From positions 1 to 64,000 of the forward strand of contig JAFYOR010000022.1 of assembly GCA_017547805.1 (NCBI GenBank): DNA of 64,000 nt. The letters run 5' to 3'. Below the pieces are notes generated by a model. The model was not told the origin of the DNA. It made no database searches and worked only from the letters and a program-made list of their open reading frames with translations. This DNA is from Clostridia bacterium. Lineage in GTDB: Bacteria > Bacillota > Clostridia > Christensenellales > Aristaeellaceae. Position numbers and translations under genes: made by a program. Shown here piece by piece: positions 25,430-34,323 of this stretch; within the stretch, counting starts at the first letter, position 1; each line of letters begins with the position of its first letter.

Positions 25430-26701
25430 TCATTCCATATCCATCGCGTACGCCGCGGCGCTCTTGCCCGCCAGCGCGCCGGTGGAAAACGCAATCTGCA
25501 GGTTAAAGCCGCCGGTATGCGCATCCACATCGAGCACCTCGCCCGCGAAGAACAGGCCTTCCTGCTTGCGGCTCATCATCGTGCCGGGCAGAATTTCCCT
25601 GACTTCCACGCCGCCGCGGGTGACAATCGCCTCCTCAATCGGGCGCGTGCCGCCTACGCGGAGCGGAAGAGCCTTGAGCATCCTGCCGATGGTCAGGCGC
25701 TGCTCACGGGTGATCTGGTTGATCGCCGTCTCCGGAGAAAGGCCGCACAGCTCCGCAAACACAGGACCCATGCGCGCAGGCATCAGCGACACGAGAACGG
25801 AAGAAAGCTGCTTGCGCGCATTCTCCGCAAACTCGCGCTGAAGGCGCAGATCGATCTGTTCATCCGTCAGCGCAGGCTTCATATCAAGCGTCACGTTCAC
25901 GCCGGAAAAATCATCCGGCATGTGGCTGGAAAGCTCGATGATCAGCGGACCGCTGACGCCAAAGTGCGTAAAGAGCATCTCGCCCAGCTCGTCATAGATC
26001 GTCTTCTTGCCAGCCTTCGCCTGTACGCGCACGTTCTTCAGGCTCAGCCCCTGCAGGAGCTTCGGCCATTTTTCCTCGATCGTGAGGCCAACGAGCGATC
26101 CCTTCACCGGTGTGATGGTATGTCCGTTCTCCCTGGCAAAGCGATATCCATCGCCCGTGGAACCGGTGGACGGATAGCTCACGCCGCCGGTGGCGACGAT
26201 GACGCTTCTTGCGCGCAGCGTGCCGCCGCGGGTAAAGTCCACCGCAAACAGCTTGTCCTCTTTGCGGATATGCGACACCTCGCAGTTGAGTTCAACCTGC
26301 ACGCCCGCATCCTTCATACCGTGATGCAGCGCTTTGGTCACGTCGCTCGCCTTCTCGCTCTGCGGAAAGACGCGGCCGCCGCGCTCGACCTTCGTGGGCG
26401 TACCAAGCATTTCAAGCAGCGCCGTCACGTCCTCATGGGTAAACTGACGGCAGGCCGCATTGAGGAACTTCGCGTTTCGCGGCACCTGGCCAAAAAAGTC
26501 GTCGATATCCGCCACGTTGGTCACATTACAGCGGCCTTTGCCGGTGATATAGATTTTCTTGCCCAGCTTCTCGTTCTTTTCCAGAAGGATGACGCTCGCG
26601 CCCGCATAAGCCGCCTGCAGCGCAGCCATCATGCCCGCCGCGCCGCCGCCGATTACCAGCACATCACACGCGCTCTTTGCCAACATAGACCCTGTATTCA
26701 T
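25430..26701 (-). CDS. HI0933-like FAD-dependent oxidoreductase (YhiN family)
   Basis: 423 residues. The N-terminal Rossmann FAD motif is VIGGGAAGMMAALQAAYAGA. KKIYITGKGRCNVTN and ATGGVSYPSTGSTGDGYRFA are family signatures, and the C-terminal TRGGV...LFFAGEVLDVDAHTGG completes the FAD site. The biochemical role of the family is not established. Its start overlaps the end of the RpiR-type regulator gene by 38 bp, so the two are probably translated from one mRNA. Confidence 0.88.
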   Translation of the reverse strand: MNTGSMLAKSACDVLVIGGGAAGMMAALQAAYAGASVILLEKNEKLGKKIYITGKGRCNVTNVADIDDFFGQVPRNAKFLNAACRQFTHEDVTALLEMLGTPTKVERGGRVFPQSEKASDVTKALHHGMKDAGVQVELNCEVSHIRKEDKLFAVDFTRGGTLRARSVIVATGGVSYPSTGSTGDGYRFARENGHTITPVKGSLVGLTIEEKWPKLLQGLSLKNVRVQAKAGKKTIYDELGEMLFTHFGVSGPLIIELSSHMPDDFSGVNVTLDMKPALTDEQIDLRLQREFAENARKQLSSVLVSLMPARMGPVFAELCGLSPETAINQITREQRLTIGRMLKALPLRVGGTRPIEEAIVTRGGVEVREILPGTMMSRKQEGLFFAGEVLDVDAHTGGFNLQIAFSTGALAGKSAAAYAMDME

Positions 26702-27530
26702 CCCAGATTCCTTCCATCAGACGGAAATGCTCGCTCAGTTCTTCCTTGCGCCGCAGGCCCAGCGCCACGATCAGCGCGTTGATCACAGACAGCGGCGCCG
26801 CCATGGAATCCACAAAGGACGCCATGTCCGTGCGCGCAGTCAGGCAGACGCTGCTGGTGGCATACACAGGGGACATCGGACCGTCGGTCAGGCCGATGAC
26901 CTGCGCGCCGCGCGCCTTGGCAAAGGACATCGCCTCCAGCGTACGCGTAGAATAGCGCGGGAAGCTGATGCCAAAGAGCAGGTCCTTTTCATTGATGCGG
27001 CTGATCTGCTCAAATACGTCGCCGCTCGCCTCGGAAACGATGCGAACATTATCAAAAATAAAGTTCAGGTAATACGCCAGGAACTGCGCAATCGGTGCCG
27101 CAGATCGCAGGCCCATGACATAGATATTGCGCGCGTCAATGATCTTTCCGACGACCTCGTCAAACGCCTCGGCGTTGATCTCTTCAGTCGTCGTGCGGAT
27201 GTTCTGCATGTCGGCATGCAGAACCGTGCGCAGCACCTCGCTCTGATCGATGTCCGTCGCCATTTCAAAGCGCTGAACAGCGGTCAGCCAGTGGCGCACA
27301 AGCTCCTGCAGCGCGCGCTGCAGCTGGGGATATCCTTCGTAGCCCATCGCCGCCGCAAAGCGCACGACGGTCGATTCGCTCACGCCAACCTTCTCGCCCA
27401 GCTTGCTGGCGGTCATAAAGACCGCCTTGTCATAGTGCTCGACGATGTATTCAGCAATCTTGCGGTGGCCCTTGCTCAGCCGCTTTCCGGACTGGTTGAG
27501 CCGCCGCATCATATCCTGCATATCCTGCAT
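26664..27530 (-). CDS. MurR/RpiR family transcriptional regulator
   Basis: 288 residues. The N-terminal HTH_6 domain contains LGEKVGVSESTVVRFAAAMG (about residues 40-60). The C-terminal SIS sugar-phosphate-binding domain runs from about residue 120 (YVMGLRSAAPIAQF). Such regulators sense phosphosugars. No sugar operon adjoins it, and the downstream overlapping gene is a flavoprotein. The ATG at 27530 is chosen because the domain begins there and the promoter at 27578-27606 lies only 47 bp upstream. Confidence 0.85.
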   Translation of the reverse strand: MQDMQDMMRRLNQSGKRLSKGHRKIAEYIVEHYDKAVFMTASKLGEKVGVSESTVVRFAAAMGYEGYPQLQRALQELVRHWLTAVQRFEMATDIDQSEVLRTVLHADMQNIRTTTEEINAEAFDEVVGKIIDARNIYVMGLRSAAPIAQFLAYYLNFIFDNVRIVSEASGDVFEQISRINEKDLLFGISFPRYSTRTLEAMSFAKARGAQVIGLTDGPMSPVYATSSVCLTARTDMASFVDSMAAPLSVINALIVALGLRRKEELSEHFRLMEGIWDEYRVYVGKERV

Positions 27531-27577
27531 GTTGTTTTCACACTCCCGGCGCAGATTTTGCGATTCTCTTTGGTCAT

Positions 27578-27606
27578 ATTGTATCAAACGAAAACAAAAA
27601 ATGCAA
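27578..27606 (-). promoter_or_regulatory. Promoter of the RpiR-type regulator gene
   Basis: On the minus strand, TTGCAT (27606-27601), a 17-bp spacer and TACAAT (27583-27578). The -35 box overlaps the T-tract of the surE terminator. Confidence 0.7.
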
Positions 27607-27628
27607 GAAGATTTTCGTCTTCCTGCAT
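27598..27628 (-). terminator. Terminator of the VanW-SurE operon
   Basis: Minus strand: ATGCAGGAAGA pairs with TCTTCTTGCAT (one G-T pair), followed by TTTTTTG. Confidence 0.85.
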
Positions 27629-27649
27629 CATTTATGCTTTCATAGCAGA

Positions 27650-28393
27650 TTACAGCCAATTTTTGATCGATTCCGTCGCTTCCTTATCCGCCAGATCAAA
27701 GGAAAGCACCGTTGCCGTTGCATAGCCGCGCTGCAGCCATGCATAATCTCCATCAGTTTCTTCCTGCTCCGGGGCAATTGCGCCGCCGAGCGCATAGCAT
27801 ACCGTGCCGTCTTCCCCAACCGTTTTGACATACTCTTCGTCGTATCGGATCCGCTTCATCGGCGCCGCGACGACGCCCAGCGCTTCGTCAACCGCCGGGT
27901 AATTGAGATTCAGCAGCGTGTCCGGCTTGAGCGGATGCTGCATCAGGCGGTCAAGCATCCCGACAGCCAGCGCGGCAGCCTTGTCATAGGTGTCCTCGCG
28001 GCTTGCGGCAAGGGACACGGCAATCGCCGGCCTGCCGTTAATCACGCCTTCCATCGCCGCGCCAACCGTACCGGAATACAGGATATCCGTTCCCGCATTA
28101 TACCCGTGATTCACGCCGGAGATGACAAACTCCGCCTGCGGGCAGAGCATAAGCAGCCCCAGCTTCACGCAGTCCACCGGCGTGCCGCCGATCGCCCATG
28201 CGCGTACAGCGCCCGGAATCTCCATCTCCCGCACCGTCAGCGCATGGCGCAGGGTGAGGGAATGACTTGCGGCGCTGCGCTGTCCGTCCGGCGCGCAGAC
28301 GTAGATCTCGTGTCCCGCATCCGCGCACGCACGGATCAGCGCCGCAATGCCCGGCGCGAAAATGCCATCGTCGTTAGAAATCAGGATTCGCAT
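27650..28393 (-). CDS. surE: 5'/3'-nucleotidase SurE
   Basis: 247 residues, normal for SurE. The metal-binding N-terminus is MRILISNDDGIFAPG with Asp8-Asp9, followed by VCAPDGQRSAASHS and VISGVNHGYNAGTDILYSGT. It dephosphorylates nucleoside monophosphates. The start at 28393 is fixed by GGGGAGA upstream and the conserved N-terminus. The gene overlaps the end of the upstream VanW gene by 20 bp. Confidence 0.93.
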   Translation of the reverse strand: MRILISNDDGIFAPGIAALIRACADAGHEIYVCAPDGQRSAASHSLTLRHALTVREMEIPGAVRAWAIGGTPVDCVKLGLLMLCPQAEFVISGVNHGYNAGTDILYSGTVGAAMEGVINGRPAIAVSLAASREDTYDKAAALAVGMLDRLMQHPLKPDTLLNLNYPAVDEALGVVAAPMKRIRYDEEYVKTVGEDGTVCYALGGAIAPEQEETDGDYAWLQRGYATATVLSFDLADKEATESIKNWL

Positions 28394-29465
28394 CTTCTGC
28401 TTTCTCCCCGGGCAGCGCGCCCGCATCGCTTTCCTGTTCATCATAATCCCTGAAGAAGAACGCGGTCATCGTTCCTTCAAGGTTTTCAAACTCAATGCGC
28501 AGATCATAAGGCAGGATATTCCTGAAAACCATGTCGCTCTGAGAGCCCACGGTCGCGTCAAACCCCGCAGGCAGATAGCTGACGCCGCCCTGAGAATGCC
28601 AATGCATCTCCTCAATGACCGCGGACAGGCGCAGCACGATGTTGTAAATCGTCGAGCAGATCTGGCATACGCCGCCGCCATAGCCAAACTCGCTGTCTCC
28701 GGCAAGGATAGGCGCAGAGCGATAGCCGTTTTCCTTGGTGTATGGACCGCAGATGTCGTTAAAGGAGAAGCACTCGCCCGCCTTCACCCGGATGCCTGTC
28801 AGCCGCTCGCTGGCAAGCCGGATGTTGTACATGCGTCCGGCGTTGCCCTCTTTGTTCAGGCTGGTCGTATAGAACGTCGTGAACGCATAGAGCAGATCGC
28901 CCGGCTGCGCCTCGTCCCATGGGACAAAATCGTAGAGGCGCAGGTACTCCGTCTTGACGCTTACATTCTTTTCTTCGCGCATGTAGGGGAAATACGCGCG
29001 TCCATCGCGGATCTTTTCAATCGACAGCCACGATCCGGCCTTGACCTCGATGGGGTATTTGTAGCCCTCGGGCTTAAAGGTCAGGTCCCGGAGCGCCACG
29101 CCGACGGCGACATGCTTGCTCGTCCCCGGCAGCGGACCGGCAAACGGATCCTTGCGCTGCACGCGCTCGACATATTTCGTGCGGACATAGCCCATGCCGT
29201 TTGGGCTATCCGCAAAAGCGATCCGCGTCCATGTGCGGCCCTTGACGTACACATCGACGATTTCGCCGGCTTCCACCGTGCCGATCACATAGGAATCCTC
29301 TTCGCCCCAGCGATGCACATCCATGCGTTTTCCGATATAGCCGTAGAACTCCGCTGCTTCCTGCGTTTTTTCTTCTTTCGTATCCTGCGCCAATGCGCAG
29401 CGCGCCGCCGTGCCGGTCACGCACAGGCAGAGTGCAGCCAGCAGCGCTGCAATCAGACGCCCCAT
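28374..29465 (-). CDS. VanW family protein with SH3-like N-terminal region
   Basis: 363 residues. A signal peptide (GRLIAALLAALCLCVTGTAA) is followed by an SH3-like segment (about 40-95) and a VanW domain from about 200: NIRLASERLTGIRVKAGE, FSFNDICGPYTKENGYR and YGGGVCQICSTIYN. VanW domains are found in vancomycin-resistance clusters and in many Clostridia. Their role is unclear, presumably at the cell wall. The start is ATG 29465, whose A is the last base of the preceding stop codon (TGATG), which suggests coupled translation. A paralogue lies directly upstream. Confidence 0.82.
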   Translation of the reverse strand: MGRLIAALLAALCLCVTGTAARCALAQDTKEEKTQEAAEFYGYIGKRMDVHRWGEEDSYVIGTVEAGEIVDVYVKGRTWTRIAFADSPNGMGYVRTKYVERVQRKDPFAGPLPGTSKHVAVGVALRDLTFKPEGYKYPIEVKAGSWLSIEKIRDGRAYFPYMREEKNVSVKTEYLRLYDFVPWDEAQPGDLLYAFTTFYTTSLNKEGNAGRMYNIRLASERLTGIRVKAGECFSFNDICGPYTKENGYRSAPILAGDSEFGYGGGVCQICSTIYNIVLRLSAVIEEMHWHSQGGVSYLPAGFDATVGSQSDMVFRNILPYDLRIEFENLEGTMTAFFFRDYDEQESDAGALPGEKAEDANPDF

Positions 29466-30943
29466 CACTCAGCCCTGTATACGCACACCGTCAGCACGCC
29501 GCCATCGGCCTCAAGCGCGAAGCGGACGTCGTAAGGCAGCGTGTTTTCAAGGCGCAGGTCAATGTTTCCGGCGCCCACCGCCGCATCAAAATCCAGCGGC
29601 GCATAGGAGATGCCATAGGAAGAATGCACATAGTGCAGGGAAACATGAATCGGAATCTGCAAAATGGCATTGTACAGCGTCGTGGACACCTGACAGATGC
29701 CGCCGCCGTAGCCCAGCTTATCGCTGGAGGTGTAGTTGATGATCGGGCCTTCCTGATAACCGTTGCCCTTGGTATACGGCGCGCAGTATTCGTTGAAGGA
29801 GAACTTCGTTCCGGCGGGGAACACGACGCCGTCAAGCCGCGTGACGCCCTGCATGATGTTGTGCAGGCGACCAACCTGCGTCTGCGTCCGCTGCTGCGGA
29901 TCATAATATGTCGCAAAGACAGCCAGCAGATCGCCCGGCTGCGCCTCGTCCCACGCGACGCAGGGCTCCATCTCGATGCTGCCGGTGGCGGCAATGCGCC
30001 CGGTGATGCGGTCGTAAGGCAGGGTGACAGACATATCCTCGGCAAGCGCGCTGACCGGAATGACGCTGCCCGCCGGCGCAACGCGCAGCAGCACGCCCGT
30101 CTCACTGTGAAGGATTTCCACGTCCTCGATCGCGCGCGCGGCATAGGGATAGACAACCGTGCCCGGAACAAGCGGCCCATAGGGATCAAGGCGCTTGTAA
30201 TAGCGCAGATGATCCGCCCGGACATAGCCTGTTTCGCCGTCCTTGCGGACATACGCCCACTCGCCGTCCGTCATCATGACGGCGACCTCTTCGTTTTCAT
30301 ACACCGTGCCCAGCAGCCGGGAGTTGGGGTTCTTTTCCTTGCGGATGGAGAGGTTCACATCCGCCTTTGCGGTGTACACATGCTCAAAAGCAACCCGCTG
30401 CTCAAAGTCCTGAGGCAGCACGACGTCATCACGCGCGGGCTCAACATTCACAATCAGGGAAGAAAGGACGTAACCCTCCACGCCGTTTTTGACGACGCGA
30501 TGCCAGTTCTTCCCCAGTTCAAGGATGCAGACCTGATCCCCGGCCGCATACTCCTGCAGTTTCTGCGCAGATTTGCTCTTCTCGCTGCGGATGGTCGCCG
30601 CCTTCTCCGCCACAGCAACGAACTGCGCCGCAGCTTCGTCATCATATCCGGCTGCTACAGCCAGATTCGTCACGTTCTTGGTCAGCAGATAGCCGGTCAC
30701 GTCATCCTTGACAACCTTCGTCCATTCCTTGCCGTATTCAATCACGTGGATGATCTCATTCGCCTCCACACTGCCCAGCTTCTTGCCGGAGGTGGATTTC
30801 GTCTGACGGATGGTCATGTCTTTTGTAACCGTCGCCGTGTACAGGATCTCCTGCGCCAGCGCAGCAGCGCAGCAGACAAGCAGCAGCGCGGCGATCAGAC
30901 AGGATACGATTCTTTTCATCTGCTTCATGCTCACTTCGTTCAT
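29465..30943 (-). CDS. VanW family protein with two to three SH3-like domains
   Basis: 492 residues. After a signal segment (RIVSCLIAALLLVCCAAALA) come repeated SH3b-like units at about 35-95, 105-160 and 170-235, recognisable by SVEANEIIHVIEYGKEWTKV, AAGDQVCILELGKNWHRV and VYENEEVAVMMTDGEWAYV. A VanW domain follows from about 350 (GVVFPAGTKFSFNEYCAPYT, YGGGICQVSTTLYN). It is likely secreted and wall-associated. The start is uncertain: ATG 30943 is used, with in-frame ATGs at 30928 and 30919. It is transcribed with the second VanW gene and surE. Confidence 0.8.
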   Translation of the reverse strand: MNEVSMKQMKRIVSCLIAALLLVCCAAALAQEILYTATVTKDMTIRQTKSTSGKKLGSVEANEIIHVIEYGKEWTKVVKDDVTGYLLTKNVTNLAVAAGYDDEAAAQFVAVAEKAATIRSEKSKSAQKLQEYAAGDQVCILELGKNWHRVVKNGVEGYVLSSLIVNVEPARDDVVLPQDFEQRVAFEHVYTAKADVNLSIRKEKNPNSRLLGTVYENEEVAVMMTDGEWAYVRKDGETGYVRADHLRYYKRLDPYGPLVPGTVVYPYAARAIEDVEILHSETGVLLRVAPAGSVIPVSALAEDMSVTLPYDRITGRIAATGSIEMEPCVAWDEAQPGDLLAVFATYYDPQQRTQTQVGRLHNIMQGVTRLDGVVFPAGTKFSFNEYCAPYTKGNGYQEGPIINYTSSDKLGYGGGICQVSTTLYNAILQIPIHVSLHYVHSSYGISYAPLDFDAAVGAGNIDLRLENTLPYDVRFALEADGGVLTVCVYRAE

Positions 30944-30994
30944 GATGTCATTTCCGGCAGGCTGCCGGTTTGTTCCTCACTAAGAAAGGGACTG

Positions 30995-31042
30995 CGCAGA
31001 AGAAAACGCTGTCTGCGTTCCTCTCCTCAGCAGTCCCCTTTT
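30995..31042 (-). terminator. Terminator of the efp-CD1247-like operon
   Basis: On the minus strand GGGACTGC and GCAGTCCC pair around a 30-nt loop that itself holds AACGCAGACAGCGTT, then TTTCTT. Confidence 0.65.
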
Positions 31043-31086
31043 CTTCTTTTCAGCTGCGCCACATCAGGCGGCTGCGGACGCGGGGA

Positions 31087-31521
31087 TTACTCCTCGTCGT
31101 CTTCCTCATCCTCTTCGTCGAAAACCTTGCGGTTGCAGTTCGGGCAGAGGTGATCCTCTTCCATGTCAAACGCTTCTTCATCGAAGAAAACGACCGTACC
31201 GCAGTGCGGGCACTCGTACTCGATGAGTTCGCCGTCAAAGTCGTCGTCCTCATCGTCGTCTTCATCGTCGAAATACTCGTCGTCATCCTCCTCGGCCGCG
31301 TCAAAGAGGGCTTCCTCGATCTCGCTGACGTCGGTGTCGATCTCATCGACATACTCAGCGAGTTCCTCGATACGCTCGCTCAGTTCTTCATTCTCCTGAG
31401 CAACCGCTTCCAGCGTCTCAATCAGCGCGAGCATCAGCTTGCCCTGATCGTTATCGCTCTTCACACCCATACCTTCCGCCAATCCCTTGAGATAGGCCAC
31501 TTTCTTTCCAAGCATGCTCAT
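31087..31521 (-). CDS. CD1247-like protein with acidic linker and zinc ribbon
   Basis: 144 residues. The N-terminal MSMLGKKVAYLKGLAEGM matches the CD1247 N-terminal domain of Clostridia. A coiled acidic segment (about 40-100) is very rich in Asp and Glu. The C-terminus has a zinc ribbon with two CxxC pairs (YECPHCGTV and HLCPNCNRKV). The ATG at 31521 follows AAAGGCGG. It lies 33 bp after efp, a neighbourhood I know from related genomes. The function is unknown. Confidence 0.8.
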   Translation of the reverse strand: MSMLGKKVAYLKGLAEGMGVKSDNDQGKLMLALIETLEAVAQENEELSERIEELAEYVDEIDTDVSEIEEALFDAAEEDDDEYFDDEDDDEDDDFDGELIEYECPHCGTVVFFDEEAFDMEEDHLCPNCNRKVFDEEDEEDDEE

Positions 31522-31554
31522 GGTCAGGCCGCCTTTCTTTGCTGATTGATGCAA

Positions 31555-32112
31555 TTACGCGCGGGACATGTAGGAGCCGTCGCGGGTATCCACGCGGATC
31601 TTGTCGCCGATGTTGACGAACAGCGGCACAGCGATCTGATAACCGGTCTCCAGGGTCGCCGGCTTGGTGGTGTTGCTGGTGGTGTCGCCCTTGAAGCCCG
31701 GCTCGGTGTCGGTGACCTCGAGCACGACGAAGTTCGGAGCGTCAACAGAGAAGGCCTTGCCCTTGTAGAAGCGGATGGTGGCCATGGTCTCTTCCTTCAT
31801 GAACTTGATCGCTTCCTCGACCTGATCCAGGGTCAGCGGGATCTGCTCGAAGCTTTCCGGATCCATGAAGTAGTAGAACTCGCCGTCGGTGTAGACGTAC
31901 TGCATTTCCTTGGTCTCGATGGTCGCGCGCGGCTGCTTGTCGGTCGGGTTAAAAGAACGCTCGACGACGGCGCCGGTCATGACATTCTTAAGCTTGGTGC
32001 GAACGAAGGCAGCGCCCTTGCCCGGCTTAACGTGCTGGAAATCAACGATGGACCAGACGCCATTTTCCCACTCGATGGTAACGCCCTTGCGGAAATCGCC
32101 TGCAGTAATCAT
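31555..32112 (-). CDS. efp: Elongation factor P
   Basis: 185 residues, exact EF-P length. The three beta-barrel domains are recognisable. The tip loop [12 protein letters not shown] carries the Lys (about residue 32) that is modified in other bacteria, and the C-terminal signature is [13 protein letters not shown]. It relieves ribosome stalling at polyproline stretches. TTGGAGGG precedes the ATG. Its own promoter lies at 32202-32230. Confidence 0.96.
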   Translation of the reverse strand: MITAGDFRKGVTIEWENGVWSIVDFQHVKPGKGAAFVRTKLKNVMTGAVVERSFNPTDKQPRATIETKEMQYVYTDGEFYYFMDPESFEQIPLTLDQVEEAIKFMKEETMATIRFYKGKAFSVDAPNFVVLEVTDTEPGFKGDTTSNTTKPATLETGYQIAVPLFVNIGDKIRVDTRDGSYMSRA

Positions 32113-32143
32113 ATGGAAATCCCTCCAAGTAGTAAATTATATG

Positions 32144-32190
32144 ATGTACAGCCGTGCGCCGCCTATTGCGGCGCCGCTGAGCAATGTACA
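32144..32190 (-). promoter_or_regulatory. Long hairpin in the efp leader
   Basis: TGTACA at both ends, with GGCGCCGC/GGCGGCGC inside, forms an imperfect stem-loop in the 5' leader of efp. No T-run follows, and no known family is recognised. Confidence 0.4.
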
Positions 32191-32201
32191 CTCGTGCTCC
32201 G

Positions 32202-32230
32202 ATTTTACCACGTTTGCGTGAAAATATCAA
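32202..32230 (-). promoter_or_regulatory. Promoter of efp
   Basis: Minus strand: TTGATA (32230-32225), 17-bp spacer, TAAAAT (32207-32202), with TGG just before the -10 box. Confidence 0.8.
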
Positions 32231-32280
32231 GCTTTTTCATCAATTCACGCCGGTCAATTGCCGAAAAACCTTTGTCTTTC

Positions 32281-32979
32281 TTAGGATTTTCCGCCTTCAA
32301 ACGCCTCCTTAAGACGCTGCATCGCGCGCTTTTCCAGCCGCGAAACGTATGAGCGCGAAATGCCCAGCAGCTGCGCCGCCTCCTGCTGGGCATGCACCTG
32401 CCCGTCGAGCAGCCCGTAGCGCATCTCAATCACCGTTCTTTCCCTTCCCGTGAGCACCTCGCCCACCAGCCGCCGGATCTCCCCAAGGCTCAGCCGCCGC
32501 TCGACCTCGCCATGTACCTCCGTGCCGTCCGTTCCCAGCACATCCACGAGGGTGATTTCATTCCCCTCGCTGTCCGTGCCGATGGGATCCTGCAAGGAGA
32601 TTTCACCCCTGCGCTTCTGGCTTGCGCGCAGGCACATGAGGATTTCGTTTTCGATGCATCTGGCGCAGTAGGTGCTCAGCTGCGTGCCCGTTCCCGTTTT
32701 ATACGTATTGATTCCCTTGATCAGGCCGATTGTTCCGATGGAAATCAGGTCCTCCTGATCGTATCCCGGGACGGTATACTTGCGCGCAATATGCGCCGCC
32801 AGCCGCAGATTATGCTCGATGAGTTTTTCCCGCGCCGCATGATCCCCCTGCGCCATGCAGGCAATCAGCTCGCCCTCCTCCTCCCGCTCCAGCGGTTTTG
32901 GGAAAGCGCTCCCCCGGGAAAGATAGCCCAGAAGAAACAACGCGTCCTGAATGATAAAGACCAACAGCTGCTCAATCAT
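32281..32979 (-). CDS. sigK: Late mother-cell sporulation sigma factor SigK
   Basis: 232 residues. A hydrophobic pro-sequence (MIEQLLVFIIQDALFLLGYL) precedes AFPKPL, the SigK hallmark next to the pro-sequence. Region 2 has EHNLRLAAHIARKY and DLISIGTIGLIKGI, then YCARCIENEILM, DPIGTDSEGNEITLVDVL and a region 4 helix LGISRSYVSRLEKRAM. It directs late mother-cell transcription after pro-sequence removal. The gene is intact, with no skin-like insertion. The ATG at 32979 follows CGGGGTGA. Confidence 0.92.
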   Translation of the reverse strand: MIEQLLVFIIQDALFLLGYLSRGSAFPKPLEREEEGELIACMAQGDHAAREKLIEHNLRLAAHIARKYTVPGYDQEDLISIGTIGLIKGINTYKTGTGTQLSTYCARCIENEILMCLRASQKRRGEISLQDPIGTDSEGNEITLVDVLGTDGTEVHGEVERRLSLGEIRRLVGEVLTGRERTVIEMRYGLLDGQVHAQQEAAQLLGISRSYVSRLEKRAMQRLKEAFEGGKS

Positions 32980-33053
32980 CGCAATCACCCCGGGAAGTGT
33001 ATGCGCAAAACCGCGCGGCCTTGCTACGCGAACGCGCAACTCAGCCGTAACAC

Positions 33054-33091
33054 AAAAACACCGGGGCATAAATGAACATTATGCTCCGGTG
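33054..33091 (-). terminator. Terminator between bcp and sigK
   Basis: Minus strand: CACCGGAGCATAA pairs with TTATGCCCCGGTG (one mismatch), followed by TTTTTGTGTT. Confidence 0.85.
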
Positions 33092-33151
33092 AATTCTCTT
33101 CAGTTTTCCGCTACTGGAAAGCAGCAGAAGCCAACGGCATTCTATCGCCCT

Positions 33152-33613
33152 TTATTCTCCCGCCAGATACGCCAGAATCTCCGCTGCGTTGGTGTCCGGC
33201 TTGACCTTGGGCATCACCTTTTCAATCACGCCGTTTTCGTCGATCACATATGTCGTACGCACGACGCCCATGCTGACCTTGCCGTAGAGCTTCTTTTCCT
33301 GCCAGACGTCGTACGCCCTGATCGCTTCAAGCTCTGTATCGGCAAGCAGGATGAACGGCAGATCATGCTTGGCGGCAAACTTCGCATGCGAAGCGACGGA
33401 GTCCTTGCTCACGCCGATGACGGCAACACCCAGAGTTTTGAACGCCTCATAGCTGCCGGCAAACGCGCACGCCTGCCGCGTGCAGCCGGGCGTGTTGTCC
33501 CGGGGATAGAAATACAGTACGACCTTCCTGCCAAGGAACGACGACAGGGACACCCTGTTTCCTGCCTGATCCAACAGGGTAAAGTCAGGCGCCTTCATAC
33601 CTGCGCTGAGCAT
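33152..33613 (-). CDS. bcp: Thiol peroxidase, BCP/PrxQ type peroxiredoxin
   Basis: 153 residues. The AhpC/TSA fold has YFYPRDNTPGCTRQACAF with peroxidatic Cys44 and resolving Cys49, the PrxQ spacing. It reduces hydroperoxides using thioredoxin. The start ATG 33613 follows AAAGGAGAG. The stop codon is followed by a terminator before sigK. It lies 41 bp downstream of the YczE-like membrane gene. Confidence 0.92.
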   Translation of the reverse strand: MLSAGMKAPDFTLLDQAGNRVSLSSFLGRKVVLYFYPRDNTPGCTRQACAFAGSYEAFKTLGVAVIGVSKDSVASHAKFAAKHDLPFILLADTELEAIRAYDVWQEKKLYGKVSMGVVRTTYVIDENGVIEKVMPKVKPDTNAAEILAYLAGE

Positions 33614-33654
33614 GTTCCTCTCTCCTTTCTGCACTCGCCCCTCGTTTGCCGGCC

Positions 33655-34311
33655 TTATTTCCTGCCATTAAGCAGCGGCTGCGCAAACGTACGGTTGAAC
33701 AGATCGATCAGCGGCCCCATGAAGAATGCCGTCAGAATCGTGCCAAGACCGACAAACGCCGTGATCCCGCTGACAGCGCCGCCGCTGAGCAGATACAGCC
33801 CGATGCCGATGGCAATGCACACGAAGTCCGTCGCAATGCGGATGTACTTGAACTTGCCCAGCTTCCATGTGCCGCTCATGATCAGCGCGACGGCGTCGTA
33901 GGTGGAAACGCCCATGTCCGCCGTGATATACAGGGAAGAGCCAAGGCACAGGAACACAAAGCCGAAAATAAAGCTCAGCGTGCGCGTGATCATGCCCGGA
34001 TCGGGGAAGACCGCCTGCAGCGCCGCGTAGGAAAACTCCACGACATAGCCCAGCAGGAACAGATTGATGAACGTCGCCACGCCGATATAGTGTCTGTCAA
34101 AGGCCAGCGCGAAGAGCAGCATGACCGCGTTGACGATGACATAAAGCGTACCGAAGGGGATCGGCACGAACGCATCCATGCCGCTCATCAGCGACTGGAA
34201 CGGATCCACGCCCATCGCCGCCAGCTTGAACGCGCCGACGCACACCGCGGAAATCATCACGCCGGCGGCGCACATCGTCACGCGCTTTGCAGAAATCTTT
34301 TTGCTTTCCAT
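33655..34311 (-). CDS. YczE/YyaS/YitT family membrane protein
   Basis: 218 residues with five to six membrane spans. The family pattern FKLAAMGVDPFQSLMSG, LYITADMGVSTYDAVALIMS and VGLGTILTAFFMGPLIDLFN is clear. The function is unknown, and such proteins are often considered transporters. It lies 12 bp downstream of the toroid glycan protein gene, so it may be the last gene of the glycan locus, or the first of a bcp pair. Confidence 0.75.
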   Translation of the reverse strand: MESKKISAKRVTMCAAGVMISAVCVGAFKLAAMGVDPFQSLMSGMDAFVPIPFGTLYVIVNAVMLLFALAFDRHYIGVATFINLFLLGYVVEFSYAALQAVFPDPGMITRTLSFIFGFVFLCLGSSLYITADMGVSTYDAVALIMSGTWKLGKFKYIRIATDFVCIAIGIGLYLLSGGAVSGITAFVGLGTILTAFFMGPLIDLFNRTFAQPLLNGRK

Positions 34312-34323
34312 GTTTTCTCCTTA

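Noticed and set aside
32281..32979. skin-type element interrupting sigK
   Set aside because: The coding sequence is continuous from pro-sequence to region 4, and no recombinase gene is nearby.
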